This document shows, piece after piece, positions 51,161 to 59,764 of a stretch of DNA of 64,000 nt. Each line of letters opens with the position of its first letter. The first letter of the stretch is position 1. The notes under the pieces are model-generated. The model worked only from the letters and a program-made list of their open reading frames with translations. It made no database searches and was not told where the DNA came from. The DNA is from UBA668 sp039796575 (lineage in GTDB: Bacteria; Actinomycetota; Acidimicrobiia; Acidimicrobiales; Ilumatobacteraceae): contig JBDKJP010000045.1 of assembly GCA_039796575.1 (NCBI GenBank), positions 1 to 64,000 of the forward strand. Direction: 5' to 3'. Position numbers and translations under genes: made by a program.

Positions 51161-52759
51161 ATGAGCGTGCTGCCCGATCGAGTGGTGGAGTCCAGCGACG
51201 CCTACCGCGAGAACCGCGAGTCGCTGTTGCGGCAGATCGCCGCGCACGACGAGCAACTCGCACTCGTCAACGGCGGCGGCGGGCCGAAGTACGTCGAGCG
51301 CCATCGCGGCCGCGGGAAGATGCTCGTGCGCGAACGCATCGAGGCACTGCTCGACCCGGGCTCACCGTTCCTCGAGCTCTCGCCCATCGCCGCCTACGGC
51401 AGCGAGTTCCCGGTCGGCGCCGGCACGGTGAGCGGCATCGGCGTGGTCGAGGGCGTCGAGTGCATGATCACGGGTAGCGACCCCACGTTGCGCGGCGGCG
51501 CCAGCAACCCGTACACGCTGAAGAAGAACCTGCGCACCAACGACATCATCCGCGAGAACCGCCTGCCCACCATCGCCCTCACCGAGTCGGGCGGTGCCGA
51601 CCTGCCGACCCAGAGCGAGATCTTCGTGCCCGGCGGCCGCGGCTTCCGCGACATCACGCAGGCGTCGGCCGACGGCATCCCGCAGATCTCCCTCGTGTTC
51701 GGCAACTCCACCGCCGGCGGGGCGTACGTGCCCGGCATGAGCGACTACGTCGTGATGATCAAGGAACGGTCGAAGGTGTTCCTCGGCGGGCCGCCACTGG
51801 TGAAGATGGCCACGGGCGAGGACAGCGACGACGAGAGCCTCGGTGGCGCCGAGATGCACGCCCGGATCAGCGGTCTCGCCGACTACTTCGCGCTCGACGA
51901 GCTCGACGCCATCCGCATCGGCCGACAGATCGTGAAGCGCCTCAACCACCGCAAGCTCGGGCCTGCGCCGCGTGGTGCGGGCCGACCGCCGAAGTACGAC
52001 CCCGAACAGCTGCTCGGCATCCCGTCGGCCGACCCGAAGGTGCCGTTCGACCCGCGCGACGTCATCGCCCGCGTGGTCGACGACAGCGACTTCGACGAGT
52101 TCAAACCGCTGTACGGCACGTCGCTCGTCACCGGCTGGGCCGAGCTGCACGGCTACCCGATCGGCATCCTCGCCAACCACCGCGGCGTGCTGTTCAGCGA
52201 GGAGAGCGAGAAGGCGGCGCAGTTCATCCAGCTCGCCAACCAGATCGACACGCCGCTGCTCTTCCTGCAGAACACCACCGGCTACATGGTGGGCAAGGAG
52301 TTCGAGCAGAAGGGCATCATCAAGGACGGGGCGAAGATGATCAACGCCGTGTCCAACAGCCGCGTGCCGCACATCACGCTCAACATGGCCGCCTCGTACG
52401 GCGCCGGCAACTACGGCATGTGCGGGCGTGCGTACGGTCCTCGGTTCCTGTTCGCCTGGCCCAACGCGAAGAGCGCCGTCATGGGGCCGGCGCAGCTGGC
52501 GGGTGTGATGAGCATCGTCGCCCGGCAGAGCGCGGAGAGCATGGGCAAGCCGTTCGACGAGGAGGCCGACGCCGCGCTGCGCCAGATGGTGGAGGACCAG
52601 ATCGAGCGTGAGTCGTTGGCGATGTTCATGAGCGGCAAGGTCTACGACGACGGCATCATCGACCCGCGCGACACCCGCACCGTGCTGGGCATGTGCCTGA
52701 GCGTCATCCACAACACACCGATCCAGGGCACGCGTGGTTACGGCGTGTTCCGGATGTGA
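51161..52759 (+). CDS. Acyl-CoA carboxylase beta (carboxyltransferase) subunit
   Basis: 532 residues with N- and C-terminal crotonase-like carboxyltransferase lobes. TESGGADLPTQSEIF and FGNSTAGGAYVPGMSDY form the acyl-CoA oxyanion region, and FLQNTTGYMVGKEFEQKGII and ASYGAGNYGMCGRAYGPRF the biotin-binding lobe. The pattern is closest to methylcrotonyl- or geranyl-CoA carboxylases, not propionyl-CoA carboxylase. With the biotin carboxylase encoded next and AtuA downstream, a branched or terpenoid acyl-CoA substrate is likely (inference). It begins 1 bp after the hydratase stop. Confidence 0.93.
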   Translation: MSVLPDRVVESSDAYRENRESLLRQIAAHDEQLALVNGGGGPKYVERHRGRGKMLVRERIEALLDPGSPFLELSPIAAYGSEFPVGAGTVSGIGVVEGVECMITGSDPTLRGGASNPYTLKKNLRTNDIIRENRLPTIALTESGGADLPTQSEIFVPGGRGFRDITQASADGIPQISLVFGNSTAGGAYVPGMSDYVVMIKERSKVFLGGPPLVKMATGEDSDDESLGGAEMHARISGLADYFALDELDAIRIGRQIVKRLNHRKLGPAPRGAGRPPKYDPEQLLGIPSADPKVPFDPRDVIARVVDDSDFDEFKPLYGTSLVTGWAELHGYPIGILANHRGVLFSEESEKAAQFIQLANQIDTPLLFLQNTTGYMVGKEFEQKGIIKDGAKMINAVSNSRVPHITLNMAASYGAGNYGMCGRAYGPRFLFAWPNAKSAVMGPAQLAGVMSIVARQSAESMGKPFDEEADAALRQMVEDQIERESLAMFMSGKVYDDGIIDPRDTRTVLGMCLSVIHNTPIQGTRGYGVFRM

Positions 52760-52764
52760 TTCCC

Positions 52765-54654
52765 ATGACCCGCATCGACACACTCCTCATCGCCAACCGC
52801 GGCGAGATCGCCCGCCGCATCGTCCGTACCTGCCGCGACCTCGCGGTGTCGCCCGTGGTGGTGTTCAGCGACGCCGACGCCACGATGCCGTTCGTGTGCG
52901 AGGCCGATGCCGGCCATCGCCTGCCGGGCCTGGTGGCCGCCGACACCTACCTGCGCGCCGACCTCGTCATCGAGGCCGCGCTGCGGTTGGGTGCGCAGGC
53001 GGTGCACCCCGGCTACGGGTTCCTCTCCGAGAGCGCCGCGTTCGCACAGGCCGTGCTCGACGCCGGGCTCGTGTGGGTGGGCCCTCCCCCGTCGGCCATC
53101 GCGGCGATGGGCTCGAAGATCGAGGCGAAGCGCCTGGTGCGCGCGCACGGCGTGCCCGTCGCGCCCGACAACACCGTTGAGTCGCTCGACGAGGTGGGCC
53201 TGCCTGCCCTCGTGAAGGCATCGGCCGGTGGTGGCGGGCGCGGCATGCGCATCGTGCGCGACGCCGCCGAGTTGGCCGACGCCATCGCATCGGCCGAACG
53301 CGAGGCGCTCGCGTCGTTCGGCGACGGCACCGTGTTCGTGGAGCGGTACGTCGAGTCGGCCCGCCACGTCGAGGTGCAGGTGTTCGCCGACCAGCACGGC
53401 AACGTGGTCGCGCTCGGCGAGCGCGACTGCACCATCCAGCGCCGCCACCAGAAGGTGGTCGAGGAAGCGCCGTCGCCCGCCGTCGGGCCCGAACTGCGCG
53501 AGCGGATGTTCGCCGCCGCGGCGGCCGCGGCCAAGGCCGTCGGCTACGTCGGCGCCGGCACGGTGGAGTTCCTGCTCGACCGCGACGGTAACTTCTCGTT
53601 CCTGGAGATGAACACCCGCCTCCAGGTGGAGCACCCGGTGACCGAGATGGTCAGCGGCCTCGACCTCGTCGCGTTGCAGCTGCGCGTCGCCGAAGGGCAC
53701 CCGCTGCCCGAGTCGCTGCTCGCCGGGGTGCCGACGTGCGGCCACGCCATCGAGGTGCGGCTGTGCACGGAGGACCCGTACCGAGGGCACCTGCCGTCGT
53801 CGGGCACGTTCGACGTGTTCGAGTTCCCGGCGATGCCCGGGCTGCGGGTCGACACCGGCGTCGAGTCGGGCAGCACGGTCTCACCCCACTACGACTCGAT
53901 GGTCGCGAAGGTCATCGCCCACGGCGACACACGCGCCGACGCCGCGCGGAAGCTGCGCGTCGCACTCGAGCGCGCCACCATCTGCGGGCCGACCACCAAC
54001 CGGGCGCTGCTCGTCGACCTGATGGACCGGCTGGTCGACCTCGACCCGAACGGCACCGGCGTCGACACCGGCTGGCTCGACCGCCAGTCGCTGGGCGACG
54101 GCCCGCAGCCGTCGGCGCTGCAGATCGCCGCCGCAGCGCTCGCCGTCGTGGCCGACGCGACGCGGGGTTCGCGCTTCCCCATCGGCTGGCGCAACAACCC
54201 GTCGCAGCCGCACACGCAGGCCATCGGCGACCACGTCGTGACGTACGCCCACGACCGGGCGAACCGCCTCACGCACCTCGCGATCGACGGCGACACCGTG
54301 CACCTCGACACCCACACGCTCGACGCCCTGGCCCGCATCGACACCCGGGTGGTCGGCGACGTCGTGTACGTTTCGGGTGGCGCGTTCGCACTGCCCGTGC
54401 CGCCGCGGTTCGTCGACCCCGACGACGCCGGCCGCGCCGGCTCCACCGTCGCGCCGATGCCCGGCAAGGTGATTCGCGTGCTGGTCGCCGCCGGCGATTC
54501 GGTGAACGCCGGTCAACCGCTGCTCACCATCGAGGCGATGAAGATGGAGCACCAGGTGGTCTCGCCCACCACCGGCACCGTCAGCGAGGTGTTCGTGGCC
54601 GCCGGGCAGCAGCTCGACCACGGCCAGCCGCTCGTGAAGGTCGACCCGGCATGA
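52765..54654 (+). CDS. Biotin-dependent acyl-CoA carboxylase alpha subunit (BC-BCCP)
   Basis: 629 residues. The biotin carboxylase domain (1-445) contains LIANRGEIARRIVRTCRDL, the ATP loop KASAGGGGRGMRIV, HVEVQVFADQHGN and FLEMNTRLQVEHPVTE. A linker of about 110 residues follows. The C-terminal BCCP domain (about 555-629) has the biotinylation Lys in EAMKMEHQVVSP. It carboxylates its own biotin for transfer by the beta subunit encoded just upstream. ATG at 52765, 5 bp after the beta stop. The stop overlaps the AtuA-like gene (ATGA). Confidence 0.94.
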   Translation: MTRIDTLLIANRGEIARRIVRTCRDLAVSPVVVFSDADATMPFVCEADAGHRLPGLVAADTYLRADLVIEAALRLGAQAVHPGYGFLSESAAFAQAVLDAGLVWVGPPPSAIAAMGSKIEAKRLVRAHGVPVAPDNTVESLDEVGLPALVKASAGGGGRGMRIVRDAAELADAIASAEREALASFGDGTVFVERYVESARHVEVQVFADQHGNVVALGERDCTIQRRHQKVVEEAPSPAVGPELRERMFAAAAAAAKAVGYVGAGTVEFLLDRDGNFSFLEMNTRLQVEHPVTEMVSGLDLVALQLRVAEGHPLPESLLAGVPTCGHAIEVRLCTEDPYRGHLPSSGTFDVFEFPAMPGLRVDTGVESGSTVSPHYDSMVAKVIAHGDTRADAARKLRVALERATICGPTTNRALLVDLMDRLVDLDPNGTGVDTGWLDRQSLGDGPQPSALQIAAAALAVVADATRGSRFPIGWRNNPSQPHTQAIGDHVVTYAHDRANRLTHLAIDGDTVHLDTHTLDALARIDTRVVGDVVYVSGGAFALPVPPRFVDPDDAGRAGSTVAPMPGKVIRVLVAAGDSVNAGQPLLTIEAMKMEHQVVSPTTGTVSEVFVAAGQQLDHGQPLVKVDPA

Positions 54655-56381
54655 GCCGCCGCGCGATGCGCATCGCCAACTGCAGCGGCTTCTTCGGCGA
54701 CCGCCTGTCCGCCGCGAAGGAGATGGTCGAGGGCGGCGAGATCGACGTGCTCACCGGCGACTGGCTCGCCGAGCTGACGATGCTCATCCTTCACAAGCAG
54801 CGGGCGCGCAACGCCGAGCTGGGGTACGCGTCGACGTTCCTGATGCAGATGGAGCAGGTGCTCGCGACGTGCAAGGAGCGCGGCATCAAGGTGGTCACCA
54901 ACGCCGGCGGCCTCAACCCCGCCGGCTGTGCGGAGAAGGTGCGCGACATCGCCACCCGCCTCGGCATCGACGTGAAGGTGGCGCACGTGGAGGGCGACGA
55001 CCTGCTCCCCCGCGTCGACGGGCTGCGGCCGCAGCTCACCCATCTCGACACCGGCGCGCCGCTCACGGGCGAGCCGCTCACCGCCAACGCGTACCTCGGC
55101 GGCTGGGGCATCGCGGCCGCGCTCGCGGCCGGCGCCGACGTGGTGGTCGCGCCTCGCGTCACCGACGCCGCGCTCGTGGTCGGGCCCGCGGCGTGGTGGC
55201 ACGGCTGGGCGGTCGACGACTGGGACCGCCTCGCCGGCGCCGTGGTGGCGGGTCACGTCATCGAGTGCGGCACGCAGGCCACCGGCGGCAACTACACGTG
55301 GTTCCACGAGATCCCCGACCCCACCAAGCCGCTCGGCTTCCCGCTCGCGGTGGTCGAGGACGACGGCTCGTCGACCATCACCAAGCACACCGGCACCGGC
55401 GGCGTCGTCAACGTCGGCACGGTCACCGCGCAGTTGCTGTACGAGATCGGTGGCGAGGCGTACGCCAACCCCGACGTCGTCACGCACTTCAGCTCCATCC
55501 AGGTCACCCAGGCAGGTCCTGACCACGTGCGCATCACCGGCGTGCAGGGCTCACCCGCACCCGCGACGGCGAAGGTCTGCCTCAACCTCGAGGGCGGCCA
55601 CCGCAACCGGATGAGCTTCGTGCTCACCGGCCTGCACCAGGCCGAGAAGGCAGCGTGGGTGGAGTCGGCGCTGTTCGCCCGCCTCGGTGGCAAGGACCGC
55701 CTCGACGAGGTCGACGTGCGGTTCGTGCCCGCACCGAGCGACGCCCGCACGCAGGAGGAGGCCTCGGGCCGCCTGCACGTCACCGTGAAGAGCCGCGACG
55801 AGCGACTGGTGGGCCGCAACTTCAGCTCGGCCTGCATCGAGCTCGCACTTGCCAACTACCCCGGCTTCTTCGCCACCGGTGCACCGGGCGAGGCACAGTC
55901 GTTCGGCGTGTGCTGGCCGGCCCTCGTCGATGCGAACGATGTCGACGAGCACGTCGTGCTCTGGGACGGCACCCGGCTCGATGTCGCGCGTCCTCCACGC
56001 GAAACGGTGGAATCCGCGCGACCTCACGCCCCGACCGCGGGGCCCGCAGGGGTCGAGCCGGTGGGACCGACGCCCGGCGAGCCACTCGGCGCGCACTTCG
56101 CCGCCCGCTCGGGCGACAAGGGCGGCAACGCCAACGTGGGCATCTGGGCGCGAGACGCCGCGGGCTACGCCTGGCTGGCAGCGAACCTCACCGCCGAACG
56201 GGTGCAGGCGCTCCTGCCCGAGGCCGCGCAGCTCGAGGTCCGTCGCACCGAGCTGCCGAACATCCACGCGCTCAACTTCGTCATCGTCGGCCTGTTGGGC
56301 GAAGGCGTCGCCAGCAGCACCGCGTTCGACGCCCAGGCGAAGGGCCTCGGCGAGTACCTCCTCAGCCGCGTCTGGCGCTGA
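54651..56381 (+). CDS. AtuA-family protein (DUF1446 plus C-terminal AtuA-like domain)
   Basis: 576 residues. The N-terminal DUF1446/AtuA domain (about 5-450) contains IANCSGFFGDRLSAAKEMVE, VVTNAGGLNPAGCAEKVRDI, VEGDDLLPRVDG and LGGWGIAAALAAGADVVVAP. The C-terminal ferredoxin-fold AtuA-like domain (about 475-576) contains GAHFAARSGDKGGNANVGIW and LPNIHALNFVIVGLLGEGV. AtuA is required for acyclic terpene (citronellol/geranyl-CoA) use in Pseudomonas, but its reaction is unknown. Here it ends an operon with carboxylase and hydratase genes, consistent with that pathway or a related branched-acid route. Convergent with the downstream response regulator, 3 bp apart. Confidence 0.88.
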   Translation: MSRRAMRIANCSGFFGDRLSAAKEMVEGGEIDVLTGDWLAELTMLILHKQRARNAELGYASTFLMQMEQVLATCKERGIKVVTNAGGLNPAGCAEKVRDIATRLGIDVKVAHVEGDDLLPRVDGLRPQLTHLDTGAPLTGEPLTANAYLGGWGIAAALAAGADVVVAPRVTDAALVVGPAAWWHGWAVDDWDRLAGAVVAGHVIECGTQATGGNYTWFHEIPDPTKPLGFPLAVVEDDGSSTITKHTGTGGVVNVGTVTAQLLYEIGGEAYANPDVVTHFSSIQVTQAGPDHVRITGVQGSPAPATAKVCLNLEGGHRNRMSFVLTGLHQAEKAAWVESALFARLGGKDRLDEVDVRFVPAPSDARTQEEASGRLHVTVKSRDERLVGRNFSSACIELALANYPGFFATGAPGEAQSFGVCWPALVDANDVDEHVVLWDGTRLDVARPPRETVESARPHAPTAGPAGVEPVGPTPGEPLGAHFAARSGDKGGNANVGIWARDAAGYAWLAANLTAERVQALLPEAAQLEVRRTELPNIHALNFVIVGLLGEGVASSTAFDAQAKGLGEYLLSRVWR

Positions 56382-56384
56382 GGC

Positions 56385-57074
56385 TCAGGTGAGGAGGCGG
56401 TAGCCGATTCCTCGCGCGGTGACGATGAGCTTCGGGTCGTCGGGTTGGTCCTCCACCTTCACCCGCAGGCGGCGCACGTGGGCATCGACGAGGCGGGAGT
56501 CGCCGAGGTACTCGTAGCCCCACACCCGTTCGAGCAGTTGGTCGCGTGACAGCACGGCGTTGGGGTGATCGGCGAACTCGCACAGCAGGCGGTACTCGGT
56601 CTTGGTGAGGTTCAGCTCGACGCCGCCCTTCAGCACGATGCCCTGCTCACGGCGCAGTTCGATGTCGCCGAACTTCGCGGCCGACGGCGAGGCGGCCGAC
56701 GCCTCGTGGTGCAGGTGCACACGACGCAGCGCCGCGCGGATGCGGGCTGCCAGTTCCTTCGGCACGACGGGCTTCGTGACGTAGTCGTCGGCGCCGGCTT
56801 CGAGCCCGGCGACGAGGTCGTACGTGTCGGTCTGCGCGGTGACGATGATGATCGGCACGATGCTGCCGGCACGCAGCTGACGGCACACGTCGAACCCCGA
56901 CAGATCGGGCAGGCGCAGGTCGAGCAGCACCAGATCGGGCTCCCGTTCCTGGAACAGGGCGAGGCCGCTGCGGCCATCGGGCGCCTGGCGCACCTCGTAC
57001 CCCTCGTCCTCCAGCGCCAGCGAGAGGGCGAGTCGGATGGCGTCGTCGTCCTCGATGAAGAGCAGGGAGTTCAC
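56385..57074 (-). CDS. OmpR-family response regulator (MtrA-like)
   Basis: 229 residues. Receiver: E8-D9-D10, phospho-acceptor D52 (LVLLDLRLPDLSG), Thr in IIVTAQTDT and Lys in YVTKPVVPKEL. The winged helix (about 135-229) has LNLTKTEYRLLCEFADHPNA, RLVDAHVRRLRVK and TARGIGYRLL. The GTG at 57074 is preceded by CAGAGT (57086-57081) six bases upstream. It is divergent from the STAS and histidine kinase genes. With a kinase and a GerMN lipoprotein nearby, the locus recalls the actinobacterial mtrA-mtrB-lpqB system, but split onto two strands (inference). Confidence 0.92.
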   Translation of the reverse strand: MNSLLFIEDDDAIRLALSLALEDEGYEVRQAPDGRSGLALFQEREPDLVLLDLRLPDLSGFDVCRQLRAGSIVPIIIVTAQTDTYDLVAGLEAGADDYVTKPVVPKELAARIRAALRRVHLHHEASAASPSAAKFGDIELRREQGIVLKGGVELNLTKTEYRLLCEFADHPNAVLSRDQLLERVWGYEYLGDSRLVDAHVRRLRVKVEDQPDDPKLIVTARGIGYRLLT

Positions 57075-57103
57075 CGCCCCACTCTGGCAGACGGCTCAGT
57101 TCT

Positions 57104-57143
57104 GTTACAGAAATCGCACACAGCGGGCCTCGTTCCGTCACAG
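57104..57143. promoter_or_regulatory. GTYACAG direct repeats in the divergent regulator/STAS region
   Basis: GTTACAG (57104-57110) and GTCACAG (57137-57143) are direct repeats 33 bp apart in the 207-bp gap between the response regulator and the STAS gene. The first lies inside a near-palindrome, TCTGT-T-ACAGA (57101-57111). MtrA-type regulators bind GTnAC-containing direct repeats, so these may be autoregulatory sites. TACCTT (57186-57191) is a possible -10 for the STAS gene. Nothing else is seen in the gap. Confidence 0.35.
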
Positions 57144-57281
57144 ACACGCATCAAGATGACGCCTGTTCACGCTGCTCTGGTGGGGTACCTTCCTCCCCCT
57201 GGTGCCCCACCGGCAGCGGAACCTGCGGGCAGCATCCCGGCGTCCAACGCCACAACCCACCACACCACGGAGGTTGCGAAC

Positions 57282-57638
57282 ATGCTGGCACCAGCGCTCA
57301 CCGCTCACACCGATCTGCACCGCCATCACGTGGCCGTCTCGGTGGCCGGGCCACTCACGACCGACGACCACGCCGCCGCACTGCAGGCCGCGTGCATGCC
57401 ACTCCCCCGCACGTACGGGTTGATCGTCAACCTCAGCGGGGTCACCGTCATCACCGAGGCCGGCCTCAAGGGGCTCCGCTCGCTGGCCACTGCGGTGCAC
57501 GCCGCGGGCCACCGCATCGCCTTCGTCTGCAGCGAGCTGCTGATGCGGGCCGACCTGGTGCTGGCCGACCTCGACACGCTCGCGCCGGTGCTGCAGGCCG
57601 ACGAGCAGGCGTTCCCCATCGTGGGCTACGCCGCCTGA
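57282..57638 (+). CDS. STAS-domain protein (anti-sigma-factor antagonist-like)
   Basis: 118 residues forming one STAS domain: HHVAVSVAGPLTTDDHAAAL, YGLIVNLSGVTVITEAGLKG and IAFVCSELLMRADLVLADLD. In SpoIIAA-type antagonists the loop is D-S-S-G-L, with the first Ser phosphorylated. Here it reads T58-E59-A60-G61-L62, so the phospho-acceptor is Glu and cannot be switched by a kinase. A constitutive antagonist or a non-regulatory STAS role is possible. Strong Shine-Dalgarno (GGAGG) before the ATG. A hairpin terminator follows. Confidence 0.85.
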   Translation: MLAPALTAHTDLHRHHVAVSVAGPLTTDDHAAALQAACMPLPRTYGLIVNLSGVTVITEAGLKGLRSLATAVHAAGHRIAFVCSELLMRADLVLADLDTLAPVLQADEQAFPIVGYAA

Positions 57639-57658
57639 GCGAGCCGCCCGAGATCATC

Positions 57659-57688
57659 GGGGTGGGCTGCCTGATCGCAGCCCACCCC
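57659..57688. terminator. Hairpin terminator between STAS gene and histidine kinase
   Basis: A perfect 12-bp stem (GGGGTGGGCTGC at 57659-57670, loop CTGATC, complement at 57677-57688) begins 21 bp after the STAS stop. There is no T-run, but the stability and position fit an actinobacterial terminator. It separates the STAS gene from the kinase, whose own promoter lies just beyond (CACACT at 57699-57704). Confidence 0.75.
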
Positions 57689-57711
57689 GTCCATCGGCCA
57701 CACTGTGGCCC

Positions 57712-59076
57712 ATGAACACGACGCGCCGCCGCCGCACGCTGCGCCTGCGCACGCGCGTCACCCTGTTCTTCTCCCTCACGGCACTGGTCGCCAGCCTCGG
57801 GCTCGCCGTCACCACGTACGCCGTGGCCCGGTCGTTCCTCATCGACCAACGCCAACAGACCGCGCAGACCCAAGCGTTCGCGAACGCGAAGACCGTGCGC
57901 GACCAATTGCTCGTCGAGGGTCAGTACGACCTTCGCGACCTGCGCACGGAGAGCGGTGGCTTCCCCGTGCTGGTGCAGGACGGCGTGCAGTTCACCGCCG
58001 ACGCCAACTACTCGCTCGATGCGTTCCCGCTCGAGCTGCGCACCGCAGTCAGCCAGGGCGGTACGGCGCAGCAGCGGTTCGAGTACCTCGGCGACCCGTA
58101 CGTGGCGGTCGGGGTGCACATGCCGGCGGTGAACTCGCAGTACCTCGAGGCGTTCCCGATGGAGAGCACCGAGCGTGCGTTGCGGGCCATCGCCACCGCG
58201 CTGCTCGTCGGCTCGTTCGTCACCATGCTCGTCGCCGGCGTGCTCGGTTGGTGGGCCAGCCGCCGTCTGCTGCGGCCGCTGTCGCGCGTGTCGACGGCCG
58301 CCGGTGAGATCGCGGCGGGTGGCCTCGACACCCGCATGCCACCCGAGAACGATCCCGACCTCGACCGACTGGCCCGGTCGTTCAACGACATGGCCGACGC
58401 CGTGCAGACCCGCATCGAACGTGAGGCGCGCTTCGCGAGCGACGTCAGCCACGAGCTTCGCTCCCCCATCACCGCACTCACCGCGGCGGTCGAGGTGCTC
58501 GACGGTCGTCGACTCGACCTGCCCGACCGCACACAGCAGGCGCTCGACGTGGTGGTGAGCCAGGTCCGCCGCTTCGACCACATGGTGATGGACCTGCTCG
58601 AGCTGTCGCGCATCGACGCCGGTTCCACCGAGCTGCACCGCGAGGAGGTCGACATGCGCGAGCTCATCCCGCGCATCGCCCAGCGGTACGGCTTCGGCGA
58701 CGTGCCCATCGAGGTCGACAAGAAGATGCCGTCGCTCGTGCGGGTCGACAAGCTGCGCTTCGAACGCATCCTCGCCAACCTGTTGGAGAACGCCCGCGAG
58801 CACGGCGGCGGCCCCATCCGCGTCTCGCTCGACCGGCAGAGCCGCAGCGCGGTGCTGCTCACCGTCGACGACGCCGGCCCCGGCGTGGCCCGCGGTGAGC
58901 GGTCGCGCATCTTCGAACGCTTCGCCCGCGGCAGCGCCGCCCGCCATCGTGTCGGCACCGGCCTCGGCCTGTCGCTCGTGGCCGAGCACGCGCATGCCCA
59001 CGGCGGCGAGGCGTGGGTGGAGGACCGCCCCGGCGGCGGTGCCCGATTCCGAGTGAGCTTCCCGGAGGCCGTGTGA
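57712..59076 (+). CDS. Sensor histidine kinase (MtrB-like)
   Basis: 454 residues. Arg-rich N-terminus, TM1 at about 17-40 (VTLFFSLTALVASLGLAVTT), extracytoplasmic domain about 42-155, TM2 about 160-182 (ALLVGSFVTMLVAGVLGWWA), HAMP to about 240, HisKA with FASDVSHELRSPITALTAAV, and HATPase_c with ILANLLENAREHGGG, DDAGPGVARGERSRIFERFA and GTGLGLSLVAEHAHAHGG. Probably the partner of the divergent OmpR-type regulator at 56385-57074, since no other regulator lies beside it. CACACT (57699-57704) ends 7 bases before the ATG. Its stop overlaps the GerMN lipoprotein start (TGATG). Confidence 0.92.
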   Translation: MNTTRRRRTLRLRTRVTLFFSLTALVASLGLAVTTYAVARSFLIDQRQQTAQTQAFANAKTVRDQLLVEGQYDLRDLRTESGGFPVLVQDGVQFTADANYSLDAFPLELRTAVSQGGTAQQRFEYLGDPYVAVGVHMPAVNSQYLEAFPMESTERALRAIATALLVGSFVTMLVAGVLGWWASRRLLRPLSRVSTAAGEIAAGGLDTRMPPENDPDLDRLARSFNDMADAVQTRIEREARFASDVSHELRSPITALTAAVEVLDGRRLDLPDRTQQALDVVVSQVRRFDHMVMDLLELSRIDAGSTELHREEVDMRELIPRIAQRYGFGDVPIEVDKKMPSLVRVDKLRFERILANLLENAREHGGGPIRVSLDRQSRSAVLLTVDDAGPGVARGERSRIFERFARGSAARHRVGTGLGLSLVAEHAHAHGGEAWVEDRPGGGARFRVSFPEAV

Positions 59077-59738
59077 TGCGAGTGCGAACCCTGGCCGTCA
59101 CCGCCGTGTGCCTCGTGGCCGGCACCCTGGGCGCCACGGCGTGCAGCGTGGTCGGCGACGGCAAGGTCGACAACGTCGAGCCGCAGTTCGGCCTCGACGA
59201 GACGTTGCCGCCCACCACCACGCTGCCGCCCACCACCACCCAGCTCGAGACCACCACCACGGCCGGGCTGGAGAGCAGCACCACCGCGGTGCCCACCGAA
59301 GCGGTCCGGCTGTACTACATCGCCAGCGGGCAGCTCGTCTTCGTGGCCACGCCGTTGCCGGTGGGTGCTGCGCTGTCGCAGATCGCGGCCGCGTTGCAGG
59401 CAGGGCCCGACACGCTCGGCGACCTCGGTGCGGGCCTGCGCAGCGCGGTGCCCGACACGCCGGAGATCAAGGTCACCAACAACAACGCCGGCGTCGCCGT
59501 GGTGGAACTGCCGACGGGCTTCTTCGACGCGATCCCCGTGGCCGACCAGCGCCTCGCGGTGGCGCAGATCGTGCTCACCCTCACCGACAGCCGCGGCATC
59601 GGCCAGGTGCAGTTCAACGTGCCGGTGCCGCGTCCGTCGGGCGCACTCGCACCCGCCGGGCAGTCGCTGTCACGCAACGACTTCCTGTCGTTGGTCGAGG
59701 GCGCCACGGTGGCCAGCACCACCACGCTCGCCCCGTAG
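59076..59738 (+). CDS. GerMN-domain lipoprotein (LpqB-like)
   Basis: 220 residues. A lipoprotein signal with lipobox GATAC (Cys at about residue 23) is followed by a Thr/Pro-rich wall-spanning linker (LPPTTTLPPTTTQLETTTTA) and a GerMN (spore germination/LpqB) domain at about 75-190: VRLYYIASGQLVFVATPLPV, AALQAGPDTLGDLGAGLRSA and VQFNVPVPRPSGALAP. A second Thr-rich tail ends it. The mycobacterial homologue LpqB modulates the kinase MtrB. Here translation is coupled to the kinase by a one-base overlap, supporting the same partnership. Confidence 0.88.
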   Translation: MRVRTLAVTAVCLVAGTLGATACSVVGDGKVDNVEPQFGLDETLPPTTTLPPTTTQLETTTTAGLESSTTAVPTEAVRLYYIASGQLVFVATPLPVGAALSQIAAALQAGPDTLGDLGAGLRSAVPDTPEIKVTNNNAGVAVVELPTGFFDAIPVADQRLAVAQIVLTLTDSRGIGQVQFNVPVPRPSGALAPAGQSLSRNDFLSLVEGATVASTTTLAP

Positions 59739-59764
59739 CCCGCCGCCGGTAGCGTGGCCTCCTC

